Shown here: piece after piece, positions 36,762 to 46,751 of the stretch
Layout: every line of letters begins with the position of its first letter
Numbering within the stretch: position 1 is the stretch's first letter
NCBI GenBank assembly: GCA_050012855.1
Contig: JBEKGJ010000017.1
Location: 16,144-80,143 of the forward strand
Origin: JAJXZJ01 sp050012855
GTDB lineage: Bacteria; Verrucomicrobiota; Verrucomicrobiia; Limisphaerales; J093
Direction of reading: 5' to 3'
DNA length: 64,000 bases
The notes under the pieces: generated by a model
Told to the model about the DNA's origin: nothing
What the model saw: the letters and a program-made list of their open reading frames with translations, nothing else
Database searches by the model: none
Program-made: the position numbers and the translations under genes

Positions 36762-38003
36762 ATGAACTCCGTCCAGCCGTCCGATCCTGCGTCTCGCGCA
36801 ACGACTCTTTCCCCGGCAACCCGGCGTCGCTTCCTCCAATCGCTCGGTCTGGGCGCAGCCGTGCTGCAAATCCATCCACTGGCGCGCGCCCAGGAAAAAC
36901 CCATCCAAGGCTTCGAGAAAGCGGCCACCGATCCGAACGCCGCGAAAGGCTGGCAGCCGGTGTCAGACCGCAAGCTGCGGATGGGCATCGTCGGTTACGG
37001 CGTCTGCAAATTCGGGGCGGAATTCGGCTTCCAGAATCATCCCAACGTCGAAATCGTCGCCGTAAGCGATTTGATCCCGGACCGCTGTGCCGAACTCGCG
37101 AAGGCCTGTCGTTGCGCGAAGACCTATCCGTCGCTCGAGGAACTGGTCAAGGACGACCGCATCGAAGCGGTGTTTGTGGCCACCGATGCGCCAAGCCACG
37201 CGCGGCATTGCCAGGAAGTGTTGCGCCACGGCAAACATGTGGTCTCGGCCGTGCCCGCCGTGTTCGGATCGCTGGAGGACGCGGCGGCGCTGTTCGCGGC
37301 GGTCAAGGCCAGCGGCCGCACTTACATGATGTTCGAGACGTCGTGTTTCCATGAGGACCTGCACGCCATGCGCACGATCTACCGGGCGGGCGGGTTGGGC
37401 AAACTCGTCTATGCCGAGGGCGAGTATTTTCACTACATGCCGGAGCCGATCGCGTCGTTCAAGGACTGGCGCGTCGGGCTGCCGCCGCAGTGGTATCCCA
37501 CGCATTCGAATGCCTACTACGTCGGCGTGACGGCCGGGAGCTTCACCGAAGTCAGTTGCCTGGGCCTGCCAAGTCGAATCTCTCATTTACAGCCGTCGAA
37601 CAACCGGTATCAAAATGCGTTTGGCACCGAGATCGCCCTGTTCCGCACCAGCGAAGGCGGGATGTCGCGGATGGGGGTGAGTTGGGACACGCCCGGTTAC
37701 GGCGGCGAAATGGGGCGGGTGCGCGGCGAGAAGGGCTCGTTTTACGGGCGCTATGAAGGCCTGGAAACCAAGCTGCCGGCCACGGCCCGGCCGCCCCTGC
37801 CGCCCGGCGTCGAAGCGGGCGGCCATGGCGGGGCGCACGGATATCTCATGGACGAATTTGTAAGCGCGGTGCTGCAGAATCGCCGGCCGCTGGTGGACGT
37901 GGCGATGGCGTTGAACCTAACCGTGTCGGGCATCGTGGCCCACCAATCGGCGCTGAAAAACGGCGAACTGCTGAAAATCCCCCAGTTCAAGATGTGGACA
38001 TAA
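36762..38003 (+). CDS. Gfo/Idh/MocA family oxidoreductase, probably Tat-exported
   Basis: The start chosen gives 413 residues. A leader with RRRFLQSLGLGAAVL lies at about 22-36. The Rossmann part shows KLRMGIVGYGVCKFGAEFGF and VEIVAVSDLIPDRCAEL; the usual EKP is replaced by the VVSAVPAVFG segment, which is a departure from the family motif. The C-terminal half has GGHGGAHGYLMDEFVSAVLQ, typical of this group's closing helices. Because the lysine of EKP is missing, redox activity on a sugar is less certain than for the two genes at the window start. It stands alone on its strand. Confidence 0.87.
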   Translation: MNSVQPSDPASRATTLSPATRRRFLQSLGLGAAVLQIHPLARAQEKPIQGFEKAATDPNAAKGWQPVSDRKLRMGIVGYGVCKFGAEFGFQNHPNVEIVAVSDLIPDRCAELAKACRCAKTYPSLEELVKDDRIEAVFVATDAPSHARHCQEVLRHGKHVVSAVPAVFGSLEDAAALFAAVKASGRTYMMFETSCFHEDLHAMRTIYRAGGLGKLVYAEGEYFHYMPEPIASFKDWRVGLPPQWYPTHSNAYYVGVTAGSFTEVSCLGLPSRISHLQPSNNRYQNAFGTEIALFRTSEGGMSRMGVSWDTPGYGGEMGRVRGEKGSFYGRYEGLETKLPATARPPLPPGVEAGGHGGAHGYLMDEFVSAVLQNRRPLVDVAMALNLTVSGIVAHQSALKNGELLKIPQFKMWT

Positions 38004-38199
38004 AACAGGCCGGGCTGGGGACGGAGCCCCTGCCTGTCCACACGCGCTTGCAGCGATGCTGTGCCGCCGGAACTCCGTCTCTCCGGAACGAATTATTTTC
38101 CCTGGCGTGTGCCGGGCTGCAGGCCCGGAAGAACTCAGGGCAGAGCGAGTCCGCGAGCGACGCCCCGGGTTTATCGTCCATCAAACATCCAAGCCCTGT

Positions 38200-39051
38200 A
38201 AGGGCGGCAGAATGGTCGCGTGGCATGCGCCGCGCATTTGGCCTCCAACAGTGCGCCGACCGCCTCGGTGGCCGCGCGGCCATCCGCGCCTGGTTGGGCA
38301 GAAACTCGCGGACCGTGCCGGCGTGAACACCCCACGCGGCGGCCAGAGGCGGCAGCACGGCTTCGTCAAGGAACCCCGGCTCGGGCAGGCGCGTCTCGAC
38401 GGCCAACGCGCGGGATAAGGCGAGCGCGGCGTCGAGCAAGGGCGGGCGCGGCTGATGGGCGCGATCAACCCGGCGGTGATGAGCCGCTCCGGGGCCTCGA
38501 GCGCCTCGTCCGCCATTGTAACGTTCAACCGGCCATCTTCGGCGAACCACCCGCGCACCACCCCGGGCAGCCGCTCCGACCCGCGCTCAAAGCAGGGTGT
38601 CGGTCGCGTCGTCAGGCACGAGATCCACGCGGGGCGAGCCGTTCTGGGCAGCCCGCGCGAAGAGCCGTTTGAACCGCGCCTCCAAGTGGAGCAACACGGC
38701 TTCCACATGCTTGCACGTGCCGAGGCCGTTCTTGCGAAAATCCTGGCAGGTGCAGGCGAATTGCCGTCCCGCCACGTCGCGAATCTCGACCGCGTACGTC
38801 AACCCGCTGCCGGAAGCGACGGAGAAATTGGAGAACACCGGGAACCGCGCGTCGTGGTTGCGGATGACAAAGGAACCCTCGCGCGCCCGCAGCCGGCGGC
38901 GGTTGATTTCGTCCTCGTCGGTCGTGCGCCAGTCATGCGCGGGCGGGAGGGTGATCTCCGGTTCGGGCGTGGTGGTTTCCGCCTGCTTGGGCGTGCGTGA
39001 GGCGCCGGCAAATTCTTTCGACTTCTTTGCATTTGCGGTCATCTGAGACAT
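38200..39051 (-). pseudogene. Broken SWIM zinc-finger / SNF2-helicase N-terminal fragment
   Basis: The first 154 residues, read from 39051 to 38587, form a complete SWIM domain: FACTCQDFRKNGLGTCKHVE with the CxC...CxH zinc ligands, preceded by RFPVFSNFSVASGSGLTYAV. This layout is that of the N-terminus of SWIM-SNF2 helicases. The frame then stops (DDATDTLL), but homologous-looking protein continues in a second frame (ERGSERLPGVVRGWFAEDGR) and then in a third (LLDAALALSRALAVETRLPE) until about 38200. No helicase motor follows. I infer at least two frameshifts and a large 3' loss. Alternatively the 154-residue SWIM protein alone could be functional. Confidence 0.6.
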
Positions 39052-39105
39052 GCCGACACGTTGACAAGCGAGGCGAGTTTTTGCAATCAAGCTTGTTAAG
39101 CGAAG

Positions 39106-39465
39106 TCAAGAAACGCGCGGCAGCGGCTTCGGTTTGGCGTCCCGGGACACGGATTTCGGGGGTGCGGGCAGACTAAATGCCTTCTCGTCGGGAATTGTGA
39201 GCGCGCGCACCTTTTGCGACGCCCAAAGACTGCCGATCTTGCCGCGTTGAAGCGGATTGAACTCCGCCTTCCTTCGAATCCGCAAAATTTTGGCGGGATT
39301 CTTGAATTTGAGCAAACACCCCGCGAGGTCGGGGCAGGCATTGCCTGCGAGATCGAGTTTCACCGGCTCGCCAAGGCCATCAAGCCGAAGTTCGCCGCGC
39401 ACACGACCTTTCATCCGGTTGTCAATCTCGTCGCCAGTCACGTTGTCATGAGTGCGCCAAGCCAT
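39106..39465 (-). CDS. Conserved hypothetical protein, possibly truncated
   Basis: The 119-residue product (MAWRTHDNVTGDEIDNR) contains GRVRGELRLDGLGEPVKLDL, AGNACPDLAGCLLKF and QRGKIGSLWASQKVRALTI. This string resembles the start of a longer conserved hypothetical family. It ends soon after in a basic, proline-rich tail (KPKPLPRVS), so it may be cut short. It lies on the same strand as the broken SWIM gene, 54 bases upstream of it, in a stretch that seems to be decaying. No function is known to me. Confidence 0.5.
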   Translation of the reverse strand: MAWRTHDNVTGDEIDNRMKGRVRGELRLDGLGEPVKLDLAGNACPDLAGCLLKFKNPAKILRIRRKAEFNPLQRGKIGSLWASQKVRALTIPDEKAFSLPAPPKSVSRDAKPKPLPRVS

Positions 39466-39638
39466 GTTGCAGAATAATCCGCACACTTCCGCCAACGCAA
39501 AATGATTTCTGCGAGAATGATGGAGGGCAGTGACCGGACTGGAGAGCGGGGTGAAATACTGGTTTCGCGTTGCCGCCAGCAACGCGCATAGCCCCGGCCC
39601 CTGGAGTCAACCCGTCAGCGCAAGGGAAAAGTCAAAAT

Positions 39639-40316
39639 TCAGCACTCTACTTCGTATTTATTAACGCTGAGTTTCGCGCGAACTACGCGCACTCCAGAGA
39701 ATCCGCTTCGCTTCAATGCGCTTTCAACCTCTACTTCATCAACAGAGCAACGACAGCCCAGTATGACCTCAACTAAAACGAGAAACTTATCCGGAATGCC
39801 TAAGAAGAAATTTCCGTCACGAGATTCAAAACGCTTCAAACTAATTATCGCCCGATACTCAGCTTCTGGCTTCCAGCAAGTTTTCTTCGTGGTAAGGGTT
39901 TTTTTATAGCGCTCCAGCAAATAATTACAATCTAGATTACCTAGACATATGCACGGCCGATCCTCTGTATAATCCACTTCACGGAGATTGGGATCAAGAT
40001 CGTGGTCAAATCCCAAAGCAATACCTTTATGCGAATCAGCATAGTGCCCCCACAAACTCGGTTGCTTCCAATGAGTTGAAAACGATAGCAGTCCAAATTG
40101 TTGATGAAAACGGGCTTGCAATTCCATCTGCTGATTGCGAATTAAATCGCGGGGGGTATTCTCACGGAGACCTTCGATTCCCGGCAGGCTCTCGAAAGGG
40201 TCGTTTAATTCAAGAACACGTCCAACACGAAGTTCGCGCGTTTCAATGGACTTCATCGCCCACTTTGCAGGCATAAATCTGTAAAGCCGGATCGTTTTTG
40301 GAGTGGTTTGGCTCAC
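39639..40316 (-). CDS. DUF2971 domain-containing protein
   Basis: The 225-residue product starts at GTG and has the DUF2971 opening pattern IRLYRFMPAKWAMKSIE, then VLELNDPFESLPG, followed by FGLLSFSTHWKQPSLWGHYA and GIALGFDHDL. This family is common near phage-defence and accessory genes, but its biochemistry is not settled. Base composition is much lower in GC than the rest of the window, which suggests acquisition. Its GTG shares a base with the TAG stop of the displaced purB tail (TAGTG), so it could once have been translated right after a purB gene. Confidence 0.75.
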   Translation of the reverse strand: MSQTTPKTIRLYRFMPAKWAMKSIETRELRVGRVLELNDPFESLPGIEGLRENTPRDLIRNQQMELQARFHQQFGLLSFSTHWKQPSLWGHYADSHKGIALGFDHDLDPNLREVDYTEDRPCICLGNLDCNYLLERYKKTLTTKKTCWKPEAEYRAIISLKRFESRDGNFFLGIPDKFLVLVEVILGCRCSVDEVEVESALKRSGFSGVRVVRAKLSVNKYEVEC

Positions 40317-40413
40317 TACAATCCCAGTTTCTTGAACCGGTTGTTCACTTGTTTGAGGTGGAAGTCGAGCGAGCCGAGTTTCTCCAGTTCGCCCTTTTTG
40401 AAATGTTCTGCCA
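40316..40413 (-). pseudogene. Displaced copy of the purB 3' end
   Basis: Read leftward, these 98 bases encode MAEHFKKGELEKLGSLDF and on to NRFKKLGL and a stop. They match the last 31 residues of the intact purB gene (41574-41477) at about 24 of 31 positions, mostly with conservative differences, and at about 85% of bases. The rest of the gene is absent. The match ends 14 bases after the stop of the AbiEii-like toxin gene. Confidence 0.88.
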
Positions 40414-40427
40414 TGACAAGGTTGGTT

Positions 40428-41225
40428 TTAGCTTTCCACAATGCGCGGCCAGGCGCCCTTGACGCTGCCGTAATGGCGCGTGAGCTGCGGAAACTCCGGT
40501 GACGCCGGATCGGGGCAGACCGGCTTGCCGGACGCGTCGAGATACAGGCAGCCCAGTTCCGCGGCGGGCAGGCGCTCAATCAACTCCCGTGATTCGAGGA
40601 CAATCCCGATCCACCGCTCCTTCGTCGCCACCAAATCCAAAGGTCTTTCAAGCCGGACCTCGGCGAGGTCTTCAGGGCGAAAGCGGTTTCCCCGCAGAGC
40701 CCAATCCAGGATGAATTCCGGCGTCAACCCCGGGTCTTTGCCCGCCGCCGCCCAGACCAGCGCCGCCAGATGCAGGTGTTGCTCATGGAGAAACAAGGTG
40801 TCGAGATAATCGCGGATTTTTTGCCGCCCGGCCATCGCCAGGATCTTGTTGGTGGCGGCATCCCAAAAACTCAGCCGCCACCCCAGTTCCGGGTCCGGTT
40901 CGATCGGGAAAAAGCGGAACATCGAGTCCTGCACCCATTCGATCTTTGTCTGCGTCCCGTCCCGCGCCACCAAAGCGCGGCGGAACTCCGGCTGAACGCG
41001 GCCCACCGGCTCCACCTGAAAGCCGGCTTCTCGCAACCCGATCACATCCGCTTCGTAAGCCGCCAGCAGCAATTCCGGCGCGTCATGAAAGACATCCACG
41101 TCCTGGGAGCGACGCGGGGAATCGGCCGCCTGGTGCAGCACCGTCGCGCCACCGATGAAGCTGTCGGGGTTGCGATTGGCTGCGAGCACGCGCAGCACTG
41201 CACGCTCAAAACCACCTAGCGGCAT
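40428..41225 (-). CDS. AbiEii/nucleotidyltransferase-like toxin component
   Basis: The start chosen gives 265 residues (MPLGGFERAVLRVLAANR). The nucleotidyltransferase motif is NPDSFIGGATVLHQA followed by RRSQDVDVFHD, with a GG...S-x-D-x-D spacing of the AbiEii/AbiGii toxin class. KILAMAGRQKIRDYLDTLF matches the family's conserved lysine/aspartate region. In well-studied pairs such toxins add nucleotides to tRNA and are neutralised by a protein expressed just upstream. It overlaps the upstream 68-residue gene by ten bases. The pair lies between two versions of the purB 3' end. Confidence 0.82.
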   Translation of the reverse strand: MPLGGFERAVLRVLAANRNPDSFIGGATVLHQAADSPRRSQDVDVFHDAPELLLAAYEADVIGLREAGFQVEPVGRVQPEFRRALVARDGTQTKIEWVQDSMFRFFPIEPDPELGWRLSFWDAATNKILAMAGRQKIRDYLDTLFLHEQHLHLAALVWAAAGKDPGLTPEFILDWALRGNRFRPEDLAEVRLERPLDLVATKERWIGIVLESRELIERLPAAELGCLYLDASGKPVCPDPASPEFPQLTRHYGSVKGAWPRIVES

Positions 41226-41422
41226 AATTCGGCAACAATTCGGTAGCCGCGATGTCCGCCATTCTGACGGAGATTGCGGATGATCCAGGGCAGGTCCGCC
41301 TCCACCACTTGGTGATCCGGGTCGGCTGACCAGAAGCACAAGGCGTAAAAATCCTTGAATGCCTTGCGTGCCAGTTCGAGCCGGCGCTCGCGGACCTCCT
41401 CGTCGGTCGCATTCATGTTCAT
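41216..41422 (-). CDS. Small protein, putative antitoxin of the AbiEii-like pair
   Basis: The 68-residue product (MNMNATDEEVRERRLELAR) has FKDFYALCFWSADPDHQVV and then DLPWIIRNLRQNGGHRGYR. It is not a typical AbiEi winged-helix antitoxin; I recognise it only as a short companion that precedes nucleotidyltransferase genes. It overlaps the toxin gene by ten bases and begins 55 bases after the intact purB stop. The antitoxin role is inferred from size, order and overlap. A TTG start four codons upstream is also possible. Confidence 0.65.
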   Translation of the reverse strand: MNMNATDEEVRERRLELARKAFKDFYALCFWSADPDHQVVEADLPWIIRNLRQNGGHRGYRIVAELCR

Positions 41423-41476
41423 GGTGTAACTCAATTTGCTGAATTGCTCAAGCTTTCCGCCTCTTCACGTCGGCGG

Positions 41477-42811
<1,335 letters not shown>

Positions 42812-42875
42812 GCCGTGAGGTTAGCCAACCGGCCGGGGCGAGTCGAGGCGCGAGTGGCGGGCCGGCAGCAATGCC

Positions 42876-44279
42876 TCAGCGAAGCCCGCCGCCCGACCGG
42901 AGAAGCGAATTGTAAACCAGCCCGGCCGAGGATCCGTAGAGCGGATTCACGCGCAGGTGTCGCGCCGGCTGAATCCACTCCCACGGCGCGCCCGCCGCGC
43001 GATTCGCCCGGACGTGGGCGATGAACTCGGCCAGCAAGCGGTCGCCCGCCGCCCGTTTCACCCGGCGCAGAGCGGTCACCAGCCAGCCCGTCGGAGTGGC
43101 CCAGTAGCCGCCGTTCTGGTATTCATCAGCCGGGCAGGCGGCCTGTTCCCAGTGGCCGCCGAACTCGCCCGTGGGCGGGAGATGGCGCGCCTGGCCCTGA
43201 ACCACCGTCCCCCCGGCCTCGTAGAGCTCCAGCAAATGCCGGGCAACGTGGCGCCCAACTCCGGGTTCGAGCAGCCCGAGCCAGAGCGCAAAAGCCGAGG
43301 CCCACACGTCGTCCTTGCGACCCAAACCGGTGGCGGAGAGCAGCAATCCCGATTCGGTCGTACCGCTGCCGGCCACCTTTTGGTAGAACGCCGGAGGAAT
43401 TGCCGACCGGATCTTGTCGGCTTCGGCGCGGAGCCGTTTCGCGGCCGCGGTTTTGCCGTTCGCGTTCAACATCACCGCGAGTTCACGGGCGGCCCGCCAG
43501 CGAAACAACGACGGCATGAGGCAAAGACCACTCTTGCGGATGGCATCGCAAAAACCCCAGTCCACGCGCGTTCTTCCTTCTGCCGGGTCGCAGACGACCA
43601 GGCCGGTCGGTTCGTCCGCGGCCACGGAGGCAAAGGCCTTCTCACACACGTCGGAGAGGCGGGCGGTCCCCCACCCTGTTTTTACCGTGGATTGGAAGAA
43701 CGTCAGCCGGCGGGTCAACCACCAGTGCTCAAAGACCATCTGAATGAAGAAGAACGCGTCGTCGGCCGGCGGGAGGAAGCCATAGCTGCCGTTGCCTTGC
43801 TCGATGTATGCACCCGGATACCAACAGGCTTCGCCAACCAGCGTGATGTGGTCGGGAATGCTGAAAGGCGGAACGAACAGCCGTCCGAAGCGGAGCCCGT
43901 CGGCGCCCGGCTGGGTCGCCGCCGTCAAGCGCACCCAGCCCTCGATTTCGTCGGCCGGCACCAAATCGCCGCCGAGCATCATCGCGGCATCACGAATCCA
44001 GAATGCGGGATAATAGTTCTGCGTGGCACCCGGCACGCGCACCGCACAGCCCGTGGTGTTCGTCGGTCCACCGGGAATTCGCCCGCCCGGCGGAATTCGC
44101 GCGCCGTCGAGAACCTTCCTCGCCATTTCGCGCAAGAGCTCGAGATCCCGGGCAACCGCCGTTGACGCCGGTCCGCGTCCGCCGGCCAGCAAGCGCGAGG
44201 GCAACAAGAGGGCCGCGGGCGCGAGGGCAAGCTGTCGGAGAAAGTCACGGCGTCGCTGCACGGATTTGCGCGGGTTCAC
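42876..44279 (-). CDS. Tat-exported six-hairpin glycosidase-like protein
   Basis: The 467-residue product begins at GTG and has a twin-arginine leader (VQRRRDFLRQLALAPAALLL). The body is rich in helical repeats of the (alpha/alpha)6 toroid: YPAFWIRDAAMMLGGD, VGEACWYPGAYIEQGNG, ALWLGLLEPGVGRHVARHL and EYQNGGYWATPTGWLV. The RDAAMM and EYQNGGYW segments match glycogen-debranching and six-hairpin glycosidase families. Putative acids are in these loops. It lies just after purB on the same strand but is transcribed upstream of it. The substrate is unknown. Confidence 0.78.
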   Translation of the reverse strand: MNPRKSVQRRRDFLRQLALAPAALLLPSRLLAGGRGPASTAVARDLELLREMARKVLDGARIPPGGRIPGGPTNTTGCAVRVPGATQNYYPAFWIRDAAMMLGGDLVPADEIEGWVRLTAATQPGADGLRFGRLFVPPFSIPDHITLVGEACWYPGAYIEQGNGSYGFLPPADDAFFFIQMVFEHWWLTRRLTFFQSTVKTGWGTARLSDVCEKAFASVAADEPTGLVVCDPAEGRTRVDWGFCDAIRKSGLCLMPSLFRWRAARELAVMLNANGKTAAAKRLRAEADKIRSAIPPAFYQKVAGSGTTESGLLLSATGLGRKDDVWASAFALWLGLLEPGVGRHVARHLLELYEAGGTVVQGQARHLPPTGEFGGHWEQAACPADEYQNGGYWATPTGWLVTALRRVKRAAGDRLLAEFIAHVRANRAAGAPWEWIQPARHLRVNPLYGSSAGLVYNSLLRSGGGLR

Positions 44280-44381
44280 ACGGGTTTCATACCAAGCCGG
44301 CGCCTTGCGGGCAATCCCATGCGTTCACCAACTGGCGGCTGCCCCGCGCGGTGGCGTCGCGATGTTAGCGCCGCTGACCGG

Positions 44382-45587
44382 CTATTTGAGCTTCTTGATG
44401 ATCTCGCCAAGGCCGCCTTCCACGGGCTCGATCTCAATCGGGCCGCCGGTCGGCGGCGGCGGGGGTGCGACCATGACGGCGCCTTTGGCTGCCGCCCCCG
44501 CGGTTTTTGGCCCAGCGGTGGTGGCCGGCAGGGGCACCGCCGCGGCGGGCGAAACATCGGCCGGCTCGGCGTCGGGGGCGTCCGCCGTTTTACCGGGAAT
44601 GAAGAAATTCGTCCGCCGGGCGAGCCATTTTTGATAGCGGTCGAAGGTCCACATGCTGTGTTCGCCGCCGGTTTCGAGGGCCTGCGGCAGTTTGAAAAAG
44701 TCACGGCTGCGGATGAAGGCCTTCACCGACGTGCTGGGCCGGAGGATCTCGCACTCAGGCACGCGGATGTTGAGGTCCGGACGAAACAGGAGGCGCTGGC
44801 ACACGACGCCCAGCAGGCAGTCGGCCAATTGGGCGCAGATGTTCCCCTGAATCTCGGGCGGGAACGCCAGCGCGATGCGTTGCAGCGCCTCGGCACACGT
44901 GCCCGAATGCACGGTGGCCAGGACCAGGTGACCCGTCTCCGCCGCGTTGAGGGTCAGGCGCATCGTCTCGGGTTCGCGCATCTCGCCCACCATCAGAACG
45001 TCCGGGTCTTCGCGCAGCGCATCGAGCAACCCCTGCTCGAATGACGGCGTGTCGCGGCCCACCTCCCGCTGACGGATAAAGGCGCGGCGCGGGCGGAAGG
45101 TGTATTCGATGGGGCTCTCGATCGTCACCACATGGCGGGCCTCGGTAACGTTGATCTCCTGGATCAGGGCGGCGAGCGTGGACGACTTGCCGCTGCCGGT
45201 GGGGCCGGAAATCAGAACCAGCCCGTGGGTCGGAACGACCAGGTTTTTCAGGTCGGGATGCAGGTTGAGGCGTTCAAGGGTGGCCTGGAACGGTGCCAGC
45301 AGACGAATTGCGAGGCCAATGCCGCGACTGGTGTGCAACATGTTGATCCGGCAGCGCACGCCGGCGATGGTCCGGGAAAAGTCGAACGAACGCCGTTCCA
45401 GAAAGAACGGCCAGGCGTCAGGCCCGACCAACTCGTGGGCGAACCGGGCGAGGGTGGGCGCCGCGAACGGCTCGCCGGCAACCCGCAGCGTGCCGCGGAT
45501 GCGGAGGGCGGCCGGCAGTCCGGCTTCCAAATGCAGGTCACTGGCGCCCTGCTGGTGGGCATCGGCGATCAGGGCTTCGAGACTCAT
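44382..45587 (-). CDS. pilT: PilT-type pilus retraction ATPase
   Basis: The 401-residue product is a type II/IV secretion-system retraction ATPase. An N-terminal PAS-like part (HQQGASDLHLEAGLPAALRI) is followed by the Walker A GPTGSGKSS at 128-136, the Asp box IESPIEYTF, Walker B-like VLMVGEMREPETM and the His box HLVLATVHS. After about residue 345 a Pro/Ala-rich tail is added that PilT usually lacks, ending LGEIIKKLK. It should drive pilus retraction or twitching. A second PilT homologue lies at 60276. Confidence 0.9.
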   Translation of the reverse strand: MSLEALIADAHQQGASDLHLEAGLPAALRIRGTLRVAGEPFAAPTLARFAHELVGPDAWPFFLERRSFDFSRTIAGVRCRINMLHTSRGIGLAIRLLAPFQATLERLNLHPDLKNLVVPTHGLVLISGPTGSGKSSTLAALIQEINVTEARHVVTIESPIEYTFRPRRAFIRQREVGRDTPSFEQGLLDALREDPDVLMVGEMREPETMRLTLNAAETGHLVLATVHSGTCAEALQRIALAFPPEIQGNICAQLADCLLGVVCQRLLFRPDLNIRVPECEILRPSTSVKAFIRSRDFFKLPQALETGGEHSMWTFDRYQKWLARRTNFFIPGKTADAPDAEPADVSPAAAVPLPATTAGPKTAGAAAKGAVMVAPPPPPTGGPIEIEPVEGGLGEIIKKLK

Positions 45588-45689
45588 GCTGAGGATGCGT
45601 TGTCAATGTTCCGCCAGTCAAACACCTGCCGGCCGCTGAAGTTGCGGGTTACCGGCCGGATGGGCCGCATTGCACCAACCATCGTCTGC

Positions 45690-46595
45690 TCAAGACCGGC
45701 GCATTTTGTCCCGGGCGAGTTCGAGGATGCGCCGTTCGCGCGGCGTCAGGCTCTGAATGCCGTGCGCAGAAATCTTCTCGAGGATGGGATCGACCTCCTT
45801 GCTGATGAACTCGGCGGGAGGCAGGTCCTCGCCGGGCGGCGGGGCTTGCCGCCGCCACGCGGCGCTGCGCACGGCCGTGGCCTTGACCAGTTCCTGCTGG
45901 TGGTCGGAGACCGCCTGCCAATCGTGACGAACCTGACTGCGGCGCGGCCAGTTCAGGCCATACCGCACGTAGGCGAGACCCGCCAGGATTCCACCGAGGT
46001 GGGCGGCATGGGCGACGCCCACGCTCTCCGCCGGTCGCAGCATTCCCAGCACGGCCAGCACCAATTCGACGACAATAAGGTATTTTGCCCGCATCGTCAC
46101 GGGCAGGATAAACGCCACCAGCGTTGTGATGGGCAGATTGGCGTTCAGGGCGGCGAAGGCCGCGATCACGCCGAACACGCCGGCGGAGGCGCCCACCACC
46201 GGGCCAAGGCCGAAATGTGCGGGAAAGGCCAGGCTGACCACGGCCTGCGTCAGGCCCCCCAGCACGCCGCTGCCGAAATAGAGCTTCAGGAAATTGGCCC
46301 GGCCCAGCGCCGCCTCCACCGGCCGGCCGAACATGTAAAGCATGGCACAGTTCAACCCGATGTGGAGCACGCCGGCATGGAGAAACTGAAAGGTGAGCAA
46401 TTCCCAGAGGTAGCCCTTGGCCAGATCACCAGGGAACAACGCCAGGTAGGGCTCCAGCGCCGGCGGCGGCCGGTCGGACATCCCGGCGAGCGGCACAATC
46501 AACTGGGCGGCGTAGAAAATGACGTTGGCCAGGATCAGCCATACGCAGGCAGAGAGTCGCAATCGCCAGGGAGTGTCATCCGGCGGGGTGCGCAT
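45690..46595 (-). CDS. Rhomboid family intramembrane serine protease
   Basis: The start chosen gives 301 residues. The membrane part has six segments with the rhomboid marks WELLTFQFLHAGVLHIGLN (loop 1), the catalytic serine in VVGASAGVFGVIAAF and the catalytic histidine in GVAHAAHLGGILAGL. The C-terminal 80 residues are a soluble, charged tail (SLTPRERRILELARDKM). Rhomboids cut transmembrane proteins inside the membrane. A longer GTG start is possible. It lies upstream of pilT on the same strand. Confidence 0.9.
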   Translation of the reverse strand: MRTPPDDTPWRLRLSACVWLILANVIFYAAQLIVPLAGMSDRPPPALEPYLALFPGDLAKGYLWELLTFQFLHAGVLHIGLNCAMLYMFGRPVEAALGRANFLKLYFGSGVLGGLTQAVVSLAFPAHFGLGPVVGASAGVFGVIAAFAALNANLPITTLVAFILPVTMRAKYLIVVELVLAVLGMLRPAESVGVAHAAHLGGILAGLAYVRYGLNWPRRSQVRHDWQAVSDHQQELVKATAVRSAAWRRQAPPPGEDLPPAEFISKEVDPILEKISAHGIQSLTPRERRILELARDKMRRS

Positions 46596-46751
46596 GTATG
46601 AGCGATCCGAAATCACCGCGCCGCAACGTAGCCGTCACTGAAGCGCTTTTCAACCGGTGAATGAATGCGCGTTGGCCGCCTTCCCAACGGGCGCCAGCCC
46701 GCCGGGGCGACCGGTCGCGGATCGTGATCGGTCGGGAAACCAGGTGCCATT

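Noticed and set aside
37987..38550. 187-codon frame as an intact gene
   Set aside because: Only its central part looks like protein; its beginning and end do not, and it fits better as the third-frame remnant of the broken SWIM/SNF2 gene.
40316..40579. 87-codon leftward frame ending in the purB tail copy as a real small gene
   Set aside because: Its first 55 codons are an out-of-frame shadow of the AbiEii-like gene; only the last 31 codons match PurB.
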